A stretch of 64,000 nucleotides of DNA from Laetiporus sulphureus 93-53 (GCF_001632365.1 NW_024468571.1:124001-188000); one strand, 5' to 3'; shown: positions 1-11,446, counted from the stretch's first letter. Translations and numbers: made by a program. Notes: generated by a model from the letters alone, not told the origin.

Positions 1-2240
1 ACATCTCGCTCACGCCCGTGGTGTCCACTTTCAAGCGGACGATGGGCAGCATTCGCGGTAGCGCTTCTTCGCCCTCGTCAACGGCGCGCTGGTTGCGCTC
101 GTCCCAGAGCGCGTTTGCCTTCTCAATAAGCTCGTTCACCTGGGGCATGTGGTGATCAGGACGTTGACTGCATGGAATAGTCTGCATTGCGCACCCTCTT
201 CTTCAGAAACTTTGTGATCGCCATCCTATCGCCGAGATCGAAACCCTCTTCTTCTGCTACTTCGGTGAGGACGACTTCGTCGAGCACGAATGGCCGCACG
301 GTCCGTAGAGGGATAGGAGTAAGTTCAAATTCCTTGCCCTGGATATTCAGTAGGGCAACATGCCTGTGCACTATCGTCAGCGTCCGAACCTGGATGATAC
401 ACATATCGATAGGCATACTTCTCAATAGATTCTCCGTCTGCAAGAGATGTGGCTACCGACGACCCTGGCTGAGTGATGAAGTATTTCTTTCCGGCTACTG
501 GCTCCGGGAGGATGCGACAGTCGTGTTCGTGCCCCCACACGACCAAATCAATGCTATCATCAAACATTCCCTCAGGGACGGACTGTTGTGGTCCATGCGG
601 GACTCTTCCAATCATCAACATCTCTATTGTCTCCAATCCAAGAGTCGACTTACCGATTCTGATGCAGCAGCAAGATATTGAACCAATCGTCCTTGTCGCG
701 CGGCATGAACATTCGCACGCGGTTGCTCCGTAGCTCGAAGTGCATCCGCTGATCCTTGACGTTGCCCACGCCGTACAATCCGAGGCGTGTATTTCCCTTT
801 CGCAGCAGTACGGGCCGGATGGCGATTCCGCTATTTTGCGCCTCAGCATCGTTCAGCGGCAGATCGATGCGGCCCATGTAGTTGATAAGCCCGCTCACTG
901 AGAGCATGTCGAGAGCCGAGAGTGCACCTTCCTATTTGATGACTTAGAAAAGTGTTCCGGAAAATGAGAGGGAGCAGGAACTTACCGGGCCAGCACCTTG
1001 TGGGTCATCGTGATTTCCATGTATCGAGAAGACAGGAATGCCGACATTGAAGTTGGGGTCCTCATAATTGACAGCTGGGAAGCTACATGAGTTGCTCTAA
1101 GCAACTCGAAGCTCGCTCTCTGATTACGAGACACGTACGAGTACCCAGCGGCTTTGCCGTCATTCGGATCGCTCAGCAGCTCGATTTGTATTGGCCGGTC
1201 ACCGAGCGTATACTCGCGCAGGAGTGCCATCACCTGGTATAGGCAATCGCGAGATGGTCTGTTCTCGTGAAACAGATCACCTGCAAGTAGGATGAAGTCA
1301 ACCTATGGGATGCACGCAAAGCGAAAGATGATCAGCAGGGAGCCTGATGAGAGAGCCAGTGAAAATAATGTCTTTCTGCTTTCGAATGATCGTGGCATGA
1401 ACATGATCTTTCTGAGACACCATGTAGCACCATCTTTTGTAGGGTCATCACATGAAGATCCAATGTATCGCGCAGTTGTAGCCTCACCCTAAGCCAACAT
1501 GGTGTTGATGGAGGGTCGAACAAGTGCCATCATAGGACAGTCCTGGTCCTCACACGAGTGTCTCTGCAAACATGCAAAGATACAGAATATTCCTGGGCTA
1601 CTCCTCGATATCAGAGGTCACGAACTCATCGTAGCACATTTTTGATCTTATAAAAGAAGCCATTCAGCGCATAATGGACAAACCGTGGCATGAGGCCTGA
1701 GATGGAGGAATGTTGCATGGTCACGATTGAAATCGCGAATCCATAGGCAGTGCAATCGAGGAGGATTGCAGTCAGAGACCTGGATTCCGTAAATGGAGTG
1801 TTTCCGAACATCTCTTCGGATATCAGCGGCCACAAGTTCCGAACCTCAAAAAGCGCGCCACTAGAGCGGAACGTCTAGTGAAAGCCATGCGACATAGTCT
1901 TACGCATAGTCAGTGTTACGAGCTGCGTATGCATGCCAAATTCGAGGCACCTTTGTCAGGGATAAATCAGGAAAGCAAACACTCACATCATGTTTGACTG
2001 CTAACTGCAAAATCTCGCGGAAGGTATTGATTGAGTCTTGACCACGTATTGGGTCTCGCTCTAAATAGCCTATATGGGTGTCTGTGGCAAGCATTATCTT
2101 TATCGTATCATCTGCTGCTGTGAATAACATAAATAACAACATTAAACACGACTTTCTGTTGGGCAAACGCGGTGCTCACAAGCTTTCTGTATCACGGGTG
2201 GCGGTGGCATGGCAGGTTCTTCATTTTGTGAGGACCCCAT
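1..2240 (-). CDS. MRE11: MRE11 double-strand-break repair nuclease (3' end outside window)
   Basis: Mn-dependent nuclease subunit of the MRE11-RAD50-NBS1/Xrs2 complex, acting in DNA-end resection, telomere maintenance and meiotic break processing in the nucleus. I start it at the ATG at 2238-2240: exon 1 (2240-2180) gives a short Pro-rich leader, and splicing to 2117 reads into [20 protein letters not shown], the first phosphoesterase motif (D-x-H). After an unusually long intron (1303-1986) come [10 protein letters not shown] (second metal-binding motif), then [11 protein letters not shown] (third), then GRIDLPL and the capping-domain start. The reading continues to the window edge at 1 ([15 protein letters not shown]), so the C-terminal DNA-binding region is missing here. 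Gene order is divergent with the sugar-nucleotide transporter. Identity is firm; exact exon edges in 1-1300 are approximate. Confidence 0.93.
1303..1986 (-). other. Unusually long intron in MRE11 (684 nt)
   Basis: Donor GTGAGT follows K-H-D and acceptor TAG precedes V-D-F-I-L-L, which joins the conserved [12 protein letters not shown] stretch with no lost residues. Other introns in this window are about 50-70 nt. The intron has no open frame of recognisable protein. Two loosely similar stretches (near 1605-1635 and 1818-1845, both containing ATATCAG followed by a cytosine-rich CACAAG/CACGAA segment) suggest an old internal duplication or insertion. Confidence 0.7.
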
Positions 2241-2554
2241 GATAACTCTGAGAAATCCAGGAGATTCTGCGTGTTGTTATTTGAAGACGAAGATGATGGC
2301 GGAGGCGAAGATTTTTAGCGTGAATTGTGGCCGCACTACAGAAAGCAAAGGGGATCCAGCTACAATCGACGCCAAAGCGAAACGCGACGCGGCGTGTCAC
2401 ATGCGATCACGTGGGTCGTTTCTCGCGGTCGGCGTGGCTCTAAGCGCCGTCCATATTTCGCAGCGTGTGCTGCGGCACCCTTTCCTTTTGCAACAGGTTC
2501 TGTCACCCTTTGTTTTGCTTTCCACGTCGACGGTGACGGCGACGTTCAGAGACC
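2241..2554. promoter_or_regulatory. Divergent intergenic region MRE11 / GDP-fucose transporter
   Basis: 314 bases between two divergently transcribed start codons, so both promoters must lie here or inside the first exons. It contains one CACGTG E-box-like palindrome near 2409. No convincing TATA box and no coding potential were seen. Confidence 0.4.
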
Positions 2555-4083
2555 ATGTCTCACCAGTCTCATTCACACCACCAAAATTCGCCGTCTAGGG
2601 CCCTCGTTGTAAGCCTGAGTTGGTGCGGCGTTGACACGCAGATGATGAGTATGTTGCTAGATCGGAACAGTCTTGTTCTACCTCGTAGCAGCGCTGTCGG
2701 TGAGTGGAATATTTGATAAGCGATTGTTGATTCGCTGAGCTCGAGGCAGTGTAGATGGTCATGGCGTGCGTTGCTTCCCAATCTTCATAATGAATTGATG
2801 GCAGCGGGAGAGGTGTCCCATGTCACGACGTTTGCTTCTCCTGCTGTTCGCTAGCCATGAGCACCGGCTTGCCTGTGCACACCCTCCCAGCGGGCAGTTC
2901 TCGTTGAAACTTTTATGATTATCGTGAGATACGGGTTCATTTCACTGACGGACGTGCAGAAATAAATGGGTACTGAATACAACCGACGTGCCACTATTCT
3001 TTTTGGATACCCAGCTGCTCATCGCCGTCGTCCTCTTTTTGATGGCGCACGTGGTCGGGCTGTTGCAACTGCCTATACGACTGGACATGCAAGTATGCAA
3101 GGGTCTCATCCCCATGGTGGGGCTCAACGTGATCGGTCTCAGGTGAGTTTCCGCACAAACATTGGTGCGTTTTCTGGGAGCTAATACAGGCATACCGCAC
3201 AGCTTCAGCAATTATACGCTCAAATATGTTGACGCGTCGTTCTACCAAGTCGCACGAGGCATGGTTCTCCCATTCACTGTCGCGACATCCTTCTTGCTGC
3301 TGCATGCGCGCCCCTCGCTGCGGATCCTCTTCGCATGCTCGATCGTCACCTTTGGCTTCTTCATCGGTGTCTTCCTCGACGGCACGCCTGTCTCGCCTAT
3401 GGGCATCTTCTTCGGTGTCGTGAGCTCAATGATCACCGCGCTGCACTCGGTCGTTATCAAGAAGGCGCTTGACATCGTGCACGGCAGCGCGCTGCACCTC
3501 TCGTGGTACACGAACCTGCTTAGTGCGGTTCTCCTTGCGCCGATCCTCGTTCTGGTGGGCGAGCTCCCCCGCGTGACGCGCCTGCTATTTGGCCCTAATG
3601 AAGCGCCTGTAGGCGAGTTGAGCACCTTGGGGACCTTTTTGCTCGGTTCTGCGATCACGGTAGGTCGGCCTGCTGTAACGGCTGTGCGAATATCTCAGTC
3701 AATACATTGATTGCAGGGCGCGTTCGGCTTCCTCATGAGCATTGCGAGCCTCCTCTCTATCAAAGTCACATCACCTATCACACACATGGTGTCCTCTGCC
3801 GTGCGGGGGGTCGCTGCCTCCCTTCTCGGCATGTGGCTCTTCCACGATGTTATCACAACGTACGTGCGCCGCATGTCCTCCACTTCATTCTGGCCGGCTG
3901 ACGACCATTCTTTCACCCAGTGGGCGCGCATCTTCCATAGCAACTATCCTTTTCGGCTCGCTATACTACACCTGGGTCAAGCATGTCGAGTCGCAGGCGG
4001 CCAAGCCAGCGAACGGCCACTCATACGAGCAGGTGCCCCTCGAGGATGCCGAGGCTGGCAAGGCATCGGGCAAGCCAGAGTAG
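2555..4083 (+). CDS. GDP-fucose-type nucleotide-sugar transporter (SLC35C family)
   Basis: Multi-pass Golgi membrane antiporter of the drug/metabolite transporter superfamily; closest in motif to GDP-fucose transporters (SLC35C1 type). Seven exons: 2555-2608, 2661-2699, 2755-2765, 2960-3142, 3203-3659, 3717-3859, 3921-4083; total 1050 nt, 349 residues plus stop, in frame throughout. Landmarks are NKWVLNTTDVPLFFLD in helix 1-2, RLDMQVCKGLIPMVGLNVIG, NYTLKYVDASFYQVARG (matches the family's LKYVGVAFYNVGR region), and SSMITALHSVVIKKALD. The C-terminal tail after the last helix is hydrophilic. Exon 3 is only 11 nt. Substrate is inferred from family resemblance and from the presence of GDP-fucose synthesis genes at 51-55 kb; GDP-mannose or another sugar nucleotide cannot be excluded. 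Confidence 0.85.
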
Positions 4084-4307
4084 ACCCGGACGGCGAATGG
4101 AATGTATGGATTGGATTGAATCATAGAGACATACTTGATAGTTTAGTGTACTGGATTGTTCGTGACTGGATCATCGATTAATTGACGAGAGCGCCTGGCC
4201 AGGTGGCCATTGCTCGTTCACCTCCCAATGATGACCCTAAGTTCGGTGAGGATCCGGGCCCAAGATATCACTATACATGGAATGGATTCGTAGAGACGCT
4301 ATTACCA

Positions 4308-6308
4308 CTATTCCTCGCCCACACTCTCCATGATCAGCCACTCCCCGTAATACATGCATCCTTTCGGGTCCACCGGTCCCCCGCTCTTGCAAAAGTCGAA
4401 GGTCGGACAGCGCGTACACGGCGCTTGCGCAAGCCCAGGAGCAGTGTGCTCCTGGCGGACGGCGCGGTACACGTACGCGCCGTAGTCCGCACGGATCTCG
4501 TTCATGGCGGGAGGCGAGGAGGAACGCGGGCGCGACTTCGTCTTGGACTTCGAGCGCGAGCGGTTTTTGTCGCCTTCCAAGCCCGAGCTGTTTGACTCGG
4601 AGTTCTCGCTCTCGCTTTCAGAGGCGTGCTGGCGCTTCTTGCCTTTGCTCTTGCCTCTATTATTGTTTTTGGTCTTGTTCTCATCGCTGTCACTGTCATC
4701 GCTCTCCTTCAAGCGCCTTCGCTTCTTCTTGGGCTTCCGTTCACTCTCGCTCTCGTCTGTGTCGCTTACTTCCTCCTTTTTGCGCCTCTTCTTGCGCTTA
4801 CGTTCGCTGTCGTTATCGTCTACGTCAATTGCGTCCTCGTTGCGCTTCTTCGATTGTGGTTTGCGCTCGCCTTCGCTCTCATCTGCGTCGCTCATATCCT
4901 TCTTCCTGCGTTTCTTCTTTGGTTTTGGTTTACGCTCACTCTCACTTTCGTCTGTATCGTCTACAACCCCCTTCTTCTTCTTCTTCTTCTTCTTTCTTGA
5001 ACTTGTCTTCTGCTCTCGGCCGTCATCAGACTCGTATTCCGACTCCGAACCTGAGGACTGGCTTGATTTGCTCCGTTTCCGTTTGCGCGACGAACTCGCC
5101 TTCTCCTTTCGTTTCTTGCTTTCCCGCTCCTCATCACTCTCGCTCTCAACCTCGTGGGCGTTCAACCCCCACATGGCGGCACCGAAGGCAGGTATCTTCA
5201 TGAAATCTTTGAGCATATTATTCGTGAAACGGCTGTCTTGATGAACTGACCTCCTCAATCTCACCATCGAGGACCAGCACGTTCAGCAACATCTCGACGT
5301 GCTCGACGTTGAGCTGCGTTTCTGTGATCCGGCTCTTGCTTAGGAAAGTCAGGATCTGTTGTGCGGTCGGGTACGGTGGTGCAGCAGAAATCGGGTATAA
5401 AGGCTGATTATGTTCTGAGTGAACTTCCGTGGCTTTTTGTTTTGGAAAACTCTGCGAGGGACAGTTCAACGCAAGACAGGTGCCGAACATGAGCTTCACT
5501 CACACGATCACGGATGAAGCGTAGACACGCACTGCAGAGCAGCTTGATGAACTCTGTATCGAGCTCGTTGTCGGTGTACCATGGCCCTCCAGTCATCTCA
5601 ACGGAAGGATCGAGGTGGAACAGCATGTAGATTTTGCGAGTAGGATACTGCGCGTACATGAGATCAGACCTTGACCGCCTGAAATATCCATCATAACGCA
5701 CCTTTACCGACTTTACGGCCTTGATGAGCTGCTTTTGCGTGAGCGATTTAATGCAGCGATCGATGATGGTCTGGTGTAGCTCAGTCTTGGCTTTGAGATG
5801 CTTAGTCCAGATGCCTGACTCCGTCAGTACTGCATACATGATATAGAGAGAACTGTCCTCACCTTCGTTGCCTGAAGCTTGTATGTGGCTGAGCACCATG
5901 CCCTCCTCCCCGGTCATGTCCTTCTTACTGTATCCCGAAGCTCAACGTCATCGGGTATGACTGACATGAATTACACGCACACTTCAATCTCCTTCTTTGC
6001 AACCACACGGAATGACAAGACACCCTTCGTGTCCTTCATGGCTTTGAATAGACCCTGCACCGAGAGATGTCAATGCGTGTATTCCTTGCTCGCGATGCAG
6101 CTCACTCACCGTACCTAGCAGAAAATTGATCGCATCCATACGAGAAGCAGCATCTGGGATGAGGGTCTCGACTTCTTTTTGAGACAGAGTCTACACGTCC
6201 ATAAGCCCACATTCCCTCGCAAGTGATATAACTCAGCACCTTCTTCGGGTCGGCCAGAGCTGCTTGGTGTAGCCTCTGCTCGAGTGCACTGAGCTTGCGG
6301 CCGCTCAT
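4308..6308 (-). CDS. RPC34: RNA polymerase III subunit RPC34/RPC6 with large charged insertion
   Basis: Subunit of the TFIIE-like RPC82-RPC34-RPC31 heterotrimer of Pol III, needed for promoter opening on tRNA and 5S genes. Exon 1 starts at 6308 (MSGRKLSALEQ); tandem winged-helix domains follow, with KSLTQKQLIKAVKSVK and YPTRKIYMLFHLDPSVEMTG, near-diagnostic of the family. The C-terminus keeps the four cysteines (C-x2-C-x5-C-x10-C, 4350-4420) that bind an iron-sulfur cluster, ending in CMYYGEWLIMES. Between the third winged helix and that C-terminus lies about 220 residues of Lys/Arg and Ser/Glu/Asp repeats (about 4500-5160). The predicted protein is near 545 residues, against about 317 in yeast. 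Introns: about eight, several under 60 nt. Convergent with the transporter (224-nt gap). Confidence 0.93.
4500..5160 (-). repeat. Low-complexity charged insertion coding for D/E-S and K/R repeats within RPC34
   Basis: The protein alternates acidic blocks such as DTDESESERKP with basic blocks such as KKKRRKK. At least four units share the order D-x-D-E/D-x-E/D-S-E-R-K, then a run of Lys/Arg, with a period of 20-28 residues (about 4700-5000). DNA shows the matching TTCTTCTTC and TCGCTCTC repeats on the plus strand, including (TTC)n near 4967-4998. Serines followed by acidic residues are casein-kinase-2-like sites (inference). Confidence 0.85.
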
Positions 6309-6694
6309 CGTGATCGTAACTCTTCGGCGTGATATGCTTTGCGAAAGACTCGCGTCCGGACTGGTGAGAAATGAGGGAGCTGGATGCTGCTATCAGCGAC
6401 TCACTGGCATCTGCTTTGCCGCCTGTGACAGCGACGCGATGAGTCACGGTGACTTGTGCGTGACACTCGCGTCGATGTTCCCGCAAATCGAATTGGATCG
6501 GGTCGCCTCGCAGCAGGTGAATCCATTGGTTCGGCTCCATATTTGGTCCGGATTGTGGCTTTCAAGCCGAACTGTGGTGCATGACGTCACGCGTGAAACG
6601 CGTGCTCACACGACTCATCGATCGTTTTGACCCGCTTGCATGCCTTGACCAGATACCCGCCACAGCAAATCCTCCTCGAGTTCTGTTGCAGAAA
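6309..6694. promoter_or_regulatory. Divergent intergenic region RPC34 / promethin-like gene
   Basis: A perfect CRE-type palindrome TGACGTCA at 6582-6589 overlaps the first of two ACGCGT (MCB-type) boxes at 6589-6594 and 6598-6603, which sit about 100 bases upstream of the promethin-like ATG. The rest has open frames but nothing recognisable as a gene. Confidence 0.45.
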
Positions 6695-7600
6695 ATGTCT
6701 CTCACTGCATATTATACCGAGCAGGCAGATCAAGATAACCTGTTGTCCTACTTCGACAAGAGTGCTACGCTCGTCCGACAGACATTTTTGCAGTAAGCGC
6801 ATCCACAGGGTCTTGAGGCGGAATCGGAAAAGCCTGAACATCTCACAGTTATGAAAGCAAATATGCACGCCCTATCATGCGATCAGTCGTACAGTCTTTC
6901 TACGACCGACCCATTCTTTCGGTGAGTATCTCTGCGATCTACCATAGAGACTTGGCCGACGGGAGCTTACATCCTTGTTTCAGACACTTCTCGCCATTTT
7001 TGCAATCTTGAGCCTTCTTCCCACGCTTTCCTTCATGTAAGTGTGATCTGCTGTTCGTCGTACCGATGCACTAAGTCATGGTACCCTCTAAAATGCAGAG
7101 GATTTGCCCTTTTCATACTCGCGTCCTGTTTTATTATCTGTCTCGGGTGCTTCCTCGTCGCCATCTCCGTGATCGCATTTTTTGGTACGTTGTATATTCT
7201 ATAGACATTAATCTGCTGATCGTACGAGACGCGCGTGGTAGGAATGTTCTTCGTGGCCTCGCTTCTTGCCACGCTCGGTGTCTCTGTGTTCCTCACCGCC
7301 TTTGGTGTTGGCGGATACTCCGTTCTGCAAATGGCACTCCTTGTACGAGCCGACGGGCCTCGTGCAGGCATCAACGGTTGGATGCAACAGAACAAGCAGC
7401 ACTTGTTCGCCTCCATGCCTGCAAAGTCCGAGTTTGACGCCCAAGATTATCCCGAAACGGAGAAAAACGGCGATGTGCTGCATGGCATAACGACAGAAAG
7501 TATTGTTGCAGATAATTCTAAGGCGATGGGAGGCACAGTGTCGGAGGTTGTGGACAACGATTCCGGGGAGCACTCACTAAAAGAGGAAGAGAGCAACTGA
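6695..7600 (+). CDS. Small hydrophobic hairpin protein, promethin/LDAF1-like
   Basis: Five exons joined from 6695 (MSLTAYYTEQADQDN), via acceptors near 6851, 6985, 7097 and 7241, to stop at 7598-7600. The N-terminus is soluble; the middle is three to four long hydrophobic stretches (TLLAIFAILSLLPTLSF, FALFILASCFIICLGCFLV, FFVASLLATLGVSVFLTAF); the tail is hydrophilic and acidic. This layout matches promethin/LDAF1 and yeast Ldo16-like proteins, which sit at ER-lipid-droplet contacts with seipin. The family call rests on topology and length (about 215-230 residues), not on a strict motif. An in-frame ATG at 6581 exists but would code across the CRE/MCB cluster, so 6695 is preferred. The second half of the gene is duplicated at 10.79-11.14 kb. 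Confidence 0.6.
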
Positions 7601-8176
7601 TGTCTGCAGCCCGTAGATTGTTTGTATCGAGAATGTTATGTCGCCAGTTGAGAACTTATACCCTCGGACTATATGGTCTGGATCCATGCATGTACTACCT
7701 CGAGATCCCACGCCCAAACGTCTGTTCGCGCATACCACATACGACAGGAATAACACAAGGGTTCGTTACACGAGAAACATCACTAGTATGCGAGGTGGCC
7801 AGCTTGAACGGCTAAGCTGGCTAGAGTGCAGCTAAGCTTAGAGTCACCTCTAGAACTCGATATGCGTGTAACAGTAGTATTGCAGCGAGAAGTCGCCACT
7901 GGCAAGTCACTCATGTGCATGAGTTGTGACGCAGCAGTACATACACAGTTTGGATCACATGCAAACAGGGGTTGAACTAGTTTTCTCATCATCCTCGATG
8001 CATATCAAAAAAAAAACAGCTGCTGTCCGTATATGCGCTTTATCTTGCAAAAGAACAAACAATTTAATGACTGGTTTTGTTGAAGCTAGGCGTATATATT
8101 CGGACACAGGCAGAGCGAACAATGCAGTAATATCAAATCACCATATGTTAACCTCAACGAATTTACAATGTCCCAC
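7601..8176. other. Intergenic region between promethin-like gene and DUF6534 gene A
   Basis: Convergent 3' ends. The first 250 bases are also found at 11.15-11.45 kb. No gene is seen. Confidence 0.4.
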
Positions 8177-10139
8177 TTACTCAAAAGAGCGTGGCCGAAC
8201 AACGGGAATGGCCTGTAGTTCGATGCGGTCGATCTCGACCGCGCTGTCCTTGAATGCATTCGAGATATAGGTCACGCCATTGCGCCTGAGATGGTGGCGA
8301 GCGTTCAAGCTGGCGAATAACCGTCAACGCGCCGATTGTGCGAAAAGAGCAATGTACATACACTGCAAGAAGCGAGTTGACATAGACTGTTGGACACCAG
8401 TCATCAATAATTCTGCATCGTAAGGAGACGAGAGCTCACTTTTGCTGCCGGGAAGTTGCAGGAGGACCCAGTACAGGACGTTCTTCGGTAGAGAGATGTA
8501 CTGATGGGTGCGTTTTCACGACTGATCTTCCATCTCAATAAATAAGATACTCACGATGATCATTTGGATAGTCTGGATGAGCCTGACAGCACGATCATCT
8601 GCCAATCCATTCTCACCCAATACTTTACAAAATGATACTCACGTCGTTAAAACCCCACGGTTTATTACGAGCACTTGGAGATTATGGATGAGGTCCCGTG
8701 TTCTGAAATAAACATGTTCAGAGAAGGAGTGTGCGTGTCATGTCCTGCATAGGTACCCCATAAAACCTGTGTTGTGTCTGCTCAGAGCATGCGTCGAAGC
8801 GATCGTGATGCAAATATCCGTCAGAGAGGCAGAGGAAACCTGCAGCGTCGCGGTGGACTTCAAAGGTCGTGAGCAGAGAAATGTCATGTCGTTGTGTTAT
8901 GTCGGAAATAGGGTCACCTTTGCTGCTGAGAAGATGTTGGGAAAACTGAAGTTGTGCAACCTGCAATATTAAAATGATGATGTGCAACTTCTTTGACAAG
9001 GGGTATGACGTACGCTTCATTCACGTTCACTAAGCGCGAGATTGGATGACAGTCAACAGATGCAACGTTGACACAATGAGAGGCCTACCGAAGCCAGTCA
9101 CTGTCACTGGCCAGTGAGCATCGCCATGCAATCTGCGGATGGACATACTCACCGAATGACAGCAGGGAGAGCGCACTCTGAGTTGATCAATAACAGTACG
9201 TGTCTCGAATCAGGACCCGCGAAAGTCAACGCACTAGAAACGCGGTGATCGGAATCGTAGATGTATCCTTGGACACCTCGGACAAGACTGTAACGTCAAC
9301 AGGACGGTAAAACCCACAGGTGCCACGAAGGATTGTAGTTAACACTCACGTCTCCAAATGATGTAGATATAATAGCTGACGGGATTGACGCAGTTAGTGC
9401 AAAGAACCTCCAGTTTAAGGTATTGACTGACCATTGTACGAGAAACACTATTGGCACCTAGACGAGTGACTCTGAACGTTTCGAAAACACCGCTACCGTT
9501 GATCACTCACCGCTAGTGCATACTCGGCCTGAGTTGCTATACGTCAGTGACGTTCCGTACCCATAGCAGAACTCACTAACAACGGCTGTACTGTGCACGA
9601 TTTATCAAAATATCAATATGAAGGCGAGTGGAATACATCATGAAATGCGACCGACCTGTATAATTTTGCGAGTTCGAGCGACCCTTCATGACCTGCCACG
9701 AGATAATGCCATACAATCTTTCGAGCGGTGAGCAGCTGTTCCAGCCTTGCACAAAGCCACAATAAGTACCATAATGACAACGATTGTGTGAACAGTATCC
9801 AGCAACCTGGTACGAGTATAGATGACGCTTCAACACCACGGAACATCACGGAGAAGCTCACCACAACATGGCGACCTGTGAAGGCATCAGAGGAGCCTGG
9901 ACATCCATTATGAATGACCACAGCACACACCAGCAGTTTCAGCATCCACCTGTCCTCGGGATACTTCCATACGTAATATAAAACCTGAGCAACGCTGCAG
10001 CCATAGAGCCTACGCGCCTCCGCTCATTCAAGTTGATCAGAGACGTTTGAGCCTATAGTCCTCACATAAGAGCGAACAAGAAGCCGACCAACAGAGCACC
10101 CAGTGTATTTCCCAGGTTGATAAAGTCGATCCCAGACAT
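8177..10139 (-). CDS. DUF6534-type multi-pass membrane protein, paralogue A (intact)
   Basis: A heavily split gene (about 12 short exons). Start ATG at 10137-10139: MSGIDFINLGNTLGALLVGF, followed by LYGCSVAQVLYYVWKYPEDR, a 14-nt exon (9862-9875, VAMLW), then LLDTVHTIVVIM, VWHYLVAGHEGS, FFALTASIPSAIISTSFGD, VYVNSLLA and NARHHLRRNG, ending at TAA 8177-8179. These are the successive signatures of the DUF6534 family: a seven-helix integral membrane protein greatly expanded in Agaricomycetes and of unknown function. All hallmark blocks from N- to C-terminus are found, so I regard it as functional. Internal splice sites in 8.3-9.5 kb are approximate. It is the parent of the degraded copy B and a paralogue of the genes at 60.7 and 63.5 kb. 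Confidence 0.8.
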
Positions 10140-10785
10140 TGCAACCTGAAGATTCGCTCAGAGTGATGTATAGAGTGGGCAGAGTGCTACCGTCCATTAT
10201 GCCCGCCGAATAGGAGAATATATAGTGGCCTGTCATACGGTCAGCAATCGACGTTACCACTTCTCGGCGGAGGTCTATCACACTTGACGACGCGATCAAA
10301 TCTGTCATCGGCTTTGGAAAAGCCGTAGACACATCCATTCGTCCATCCGTATGGAAACACAGCGGCAGCGGTGGTAAGAATGGTGATCCTTTTCGTGGTG
10401 ACATCCCTTCCGTGTCCTGATGTGGTTAGCTCGCAACGTCAAGGTGTGGACAGCAATGATCGGCGACTGAAGAAAGGAATCGCTGACGACCCTTTAACGT
10501 AAAATCTCACTTCACTGTACTGCGTAGTATGAGTGCTGCGTTCTCCCGGATGCTTCGACTGTCAGGACAATCAACGTACCTTGTGACAAGGCGGGACAAC
10601 GTGGATCGGAGAAAGAGCTTCAATAAGGTGGTTGGATTGCCATCGCCTGCATGCACTTCTTGAACTCCGCCTGATCCACAGCGAAGAACTATTGCTGTGG
10701 GTTACAGCGGTGCATTACCCGAAATCTTATCCGACGTGCGCGCATCTTTGACGGAACACACGTGAACAAGTCCTTCTGAGATTCT
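10140..10785. other. Upstream region of DUF6534 gene A, no gene seen
   Basis: Shared with 12.34-13.08 kb apart from small indels. Frames are short and disagree between the two copies, which argues against a conserved protein. Confidence 0.4.
10214..10222 (-). promoter_or_regulatory. TATA-like element upstream of DUF6534 gene A
   Basis: ATATATAG/CTATATAT about 75 bases upstream of the start codon, inside the block that is also conserved in copy B (near 12417-12425). Confidence 0.4.
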
Positions 10786-11145
10786 GGCCACGCTCGGTGT
10801 CTCTGCAGTGTTCCTCACCGCCTCAGCGGCGGCACCTCTGGTGTGGGTGCATACTCCATCCTGCAAATGGCGCTCCTTGTACGAGCCGACGGGCCACGTG
10901 CAGGCATCAACGGTTGGGTGCAGCATGACAAGCAGCATTTTCTCACCTCCAAGCCTGCAAAGCCCGAGTCTGCCGCCCAAATTTATTTAAAAACCGAGAA
11001 AAACGGCGATACGCCGGGGGGCATGAAGACAGGAACTATCGTTATGGATGATACCAAGGCGATGGGAGGCACAGCGTCGGAGGTTATGGGTAACGACTCC
11101 GGGGTCCGGGGAGCACTCACCAAAAGAGAGCAACTGATGTCTTGA
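10786..11145 (+). pseudogene. Truncated copy of the promethin-like gene
   Basis: The last-exon coding sequence is recognisable: YSILQMALLVRADGPRAGIN and GWVQHDKQHF match the functional gene. The N-terminal and hydrophobic exons are absent, small insertions disturb the frame near 10805-10850, and there is no start exon. Confidence 0.85.
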
Positions 11146-11446
11146 GCTCTTGCATTGTTTCCGCCAATTGTCTTGTGTGCGCCTCCCCGTGTATAGAATG
11201 TTCTGTTGCCAGTTGAGCTTATACCCTCGGACCATGTGGCCTGGATGCATGAATCCCATACTACTAGCCTCGAGATCCCATACCCAAGCGTCTGTTCGCA
11301 CATACCGCATACTACACGTCGGGGCCGCTTGCTTGAGATCGACCGGAATAACACAGACGAAGTTCGTTACACAAGAAACATCACCGGTATGCGAGGTGAC
11401 CAGCTTGAACGGCTAGGCTGGCTAGAGTGCAGCTAACTTTAGAGTC

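Larger units (their letters stand above)
7267..10785. repeat. Tandem segmental duplication, copy 1 (intact)
   Basis: Copy 1 runs from the middle of the promethin-like last exon, through its 3' flank and the whole DUF6534 gene, to the DUF6534 promoter region. It abuts copy 2 head-to-tail at about 10785: the copy 1 end ...GTGAACAAGTCCTTCTGAGA matches the copy 2 end near 13060-13077, and copy 2 starts again in GCCACGCTCGGTGTCTCTG. Confidence 0.85.

Noticed and set aside
4504..5241. Long plus-strand ORFs rich in Leu/Ser/Phe (up to 245 codons), resembling membrane proteins
   Set aside because: They are antisense shadows of the Lys/Glu/Ser repeat block of RPC34; the hydrophobic look comes from reading CTC/TTC repeats.
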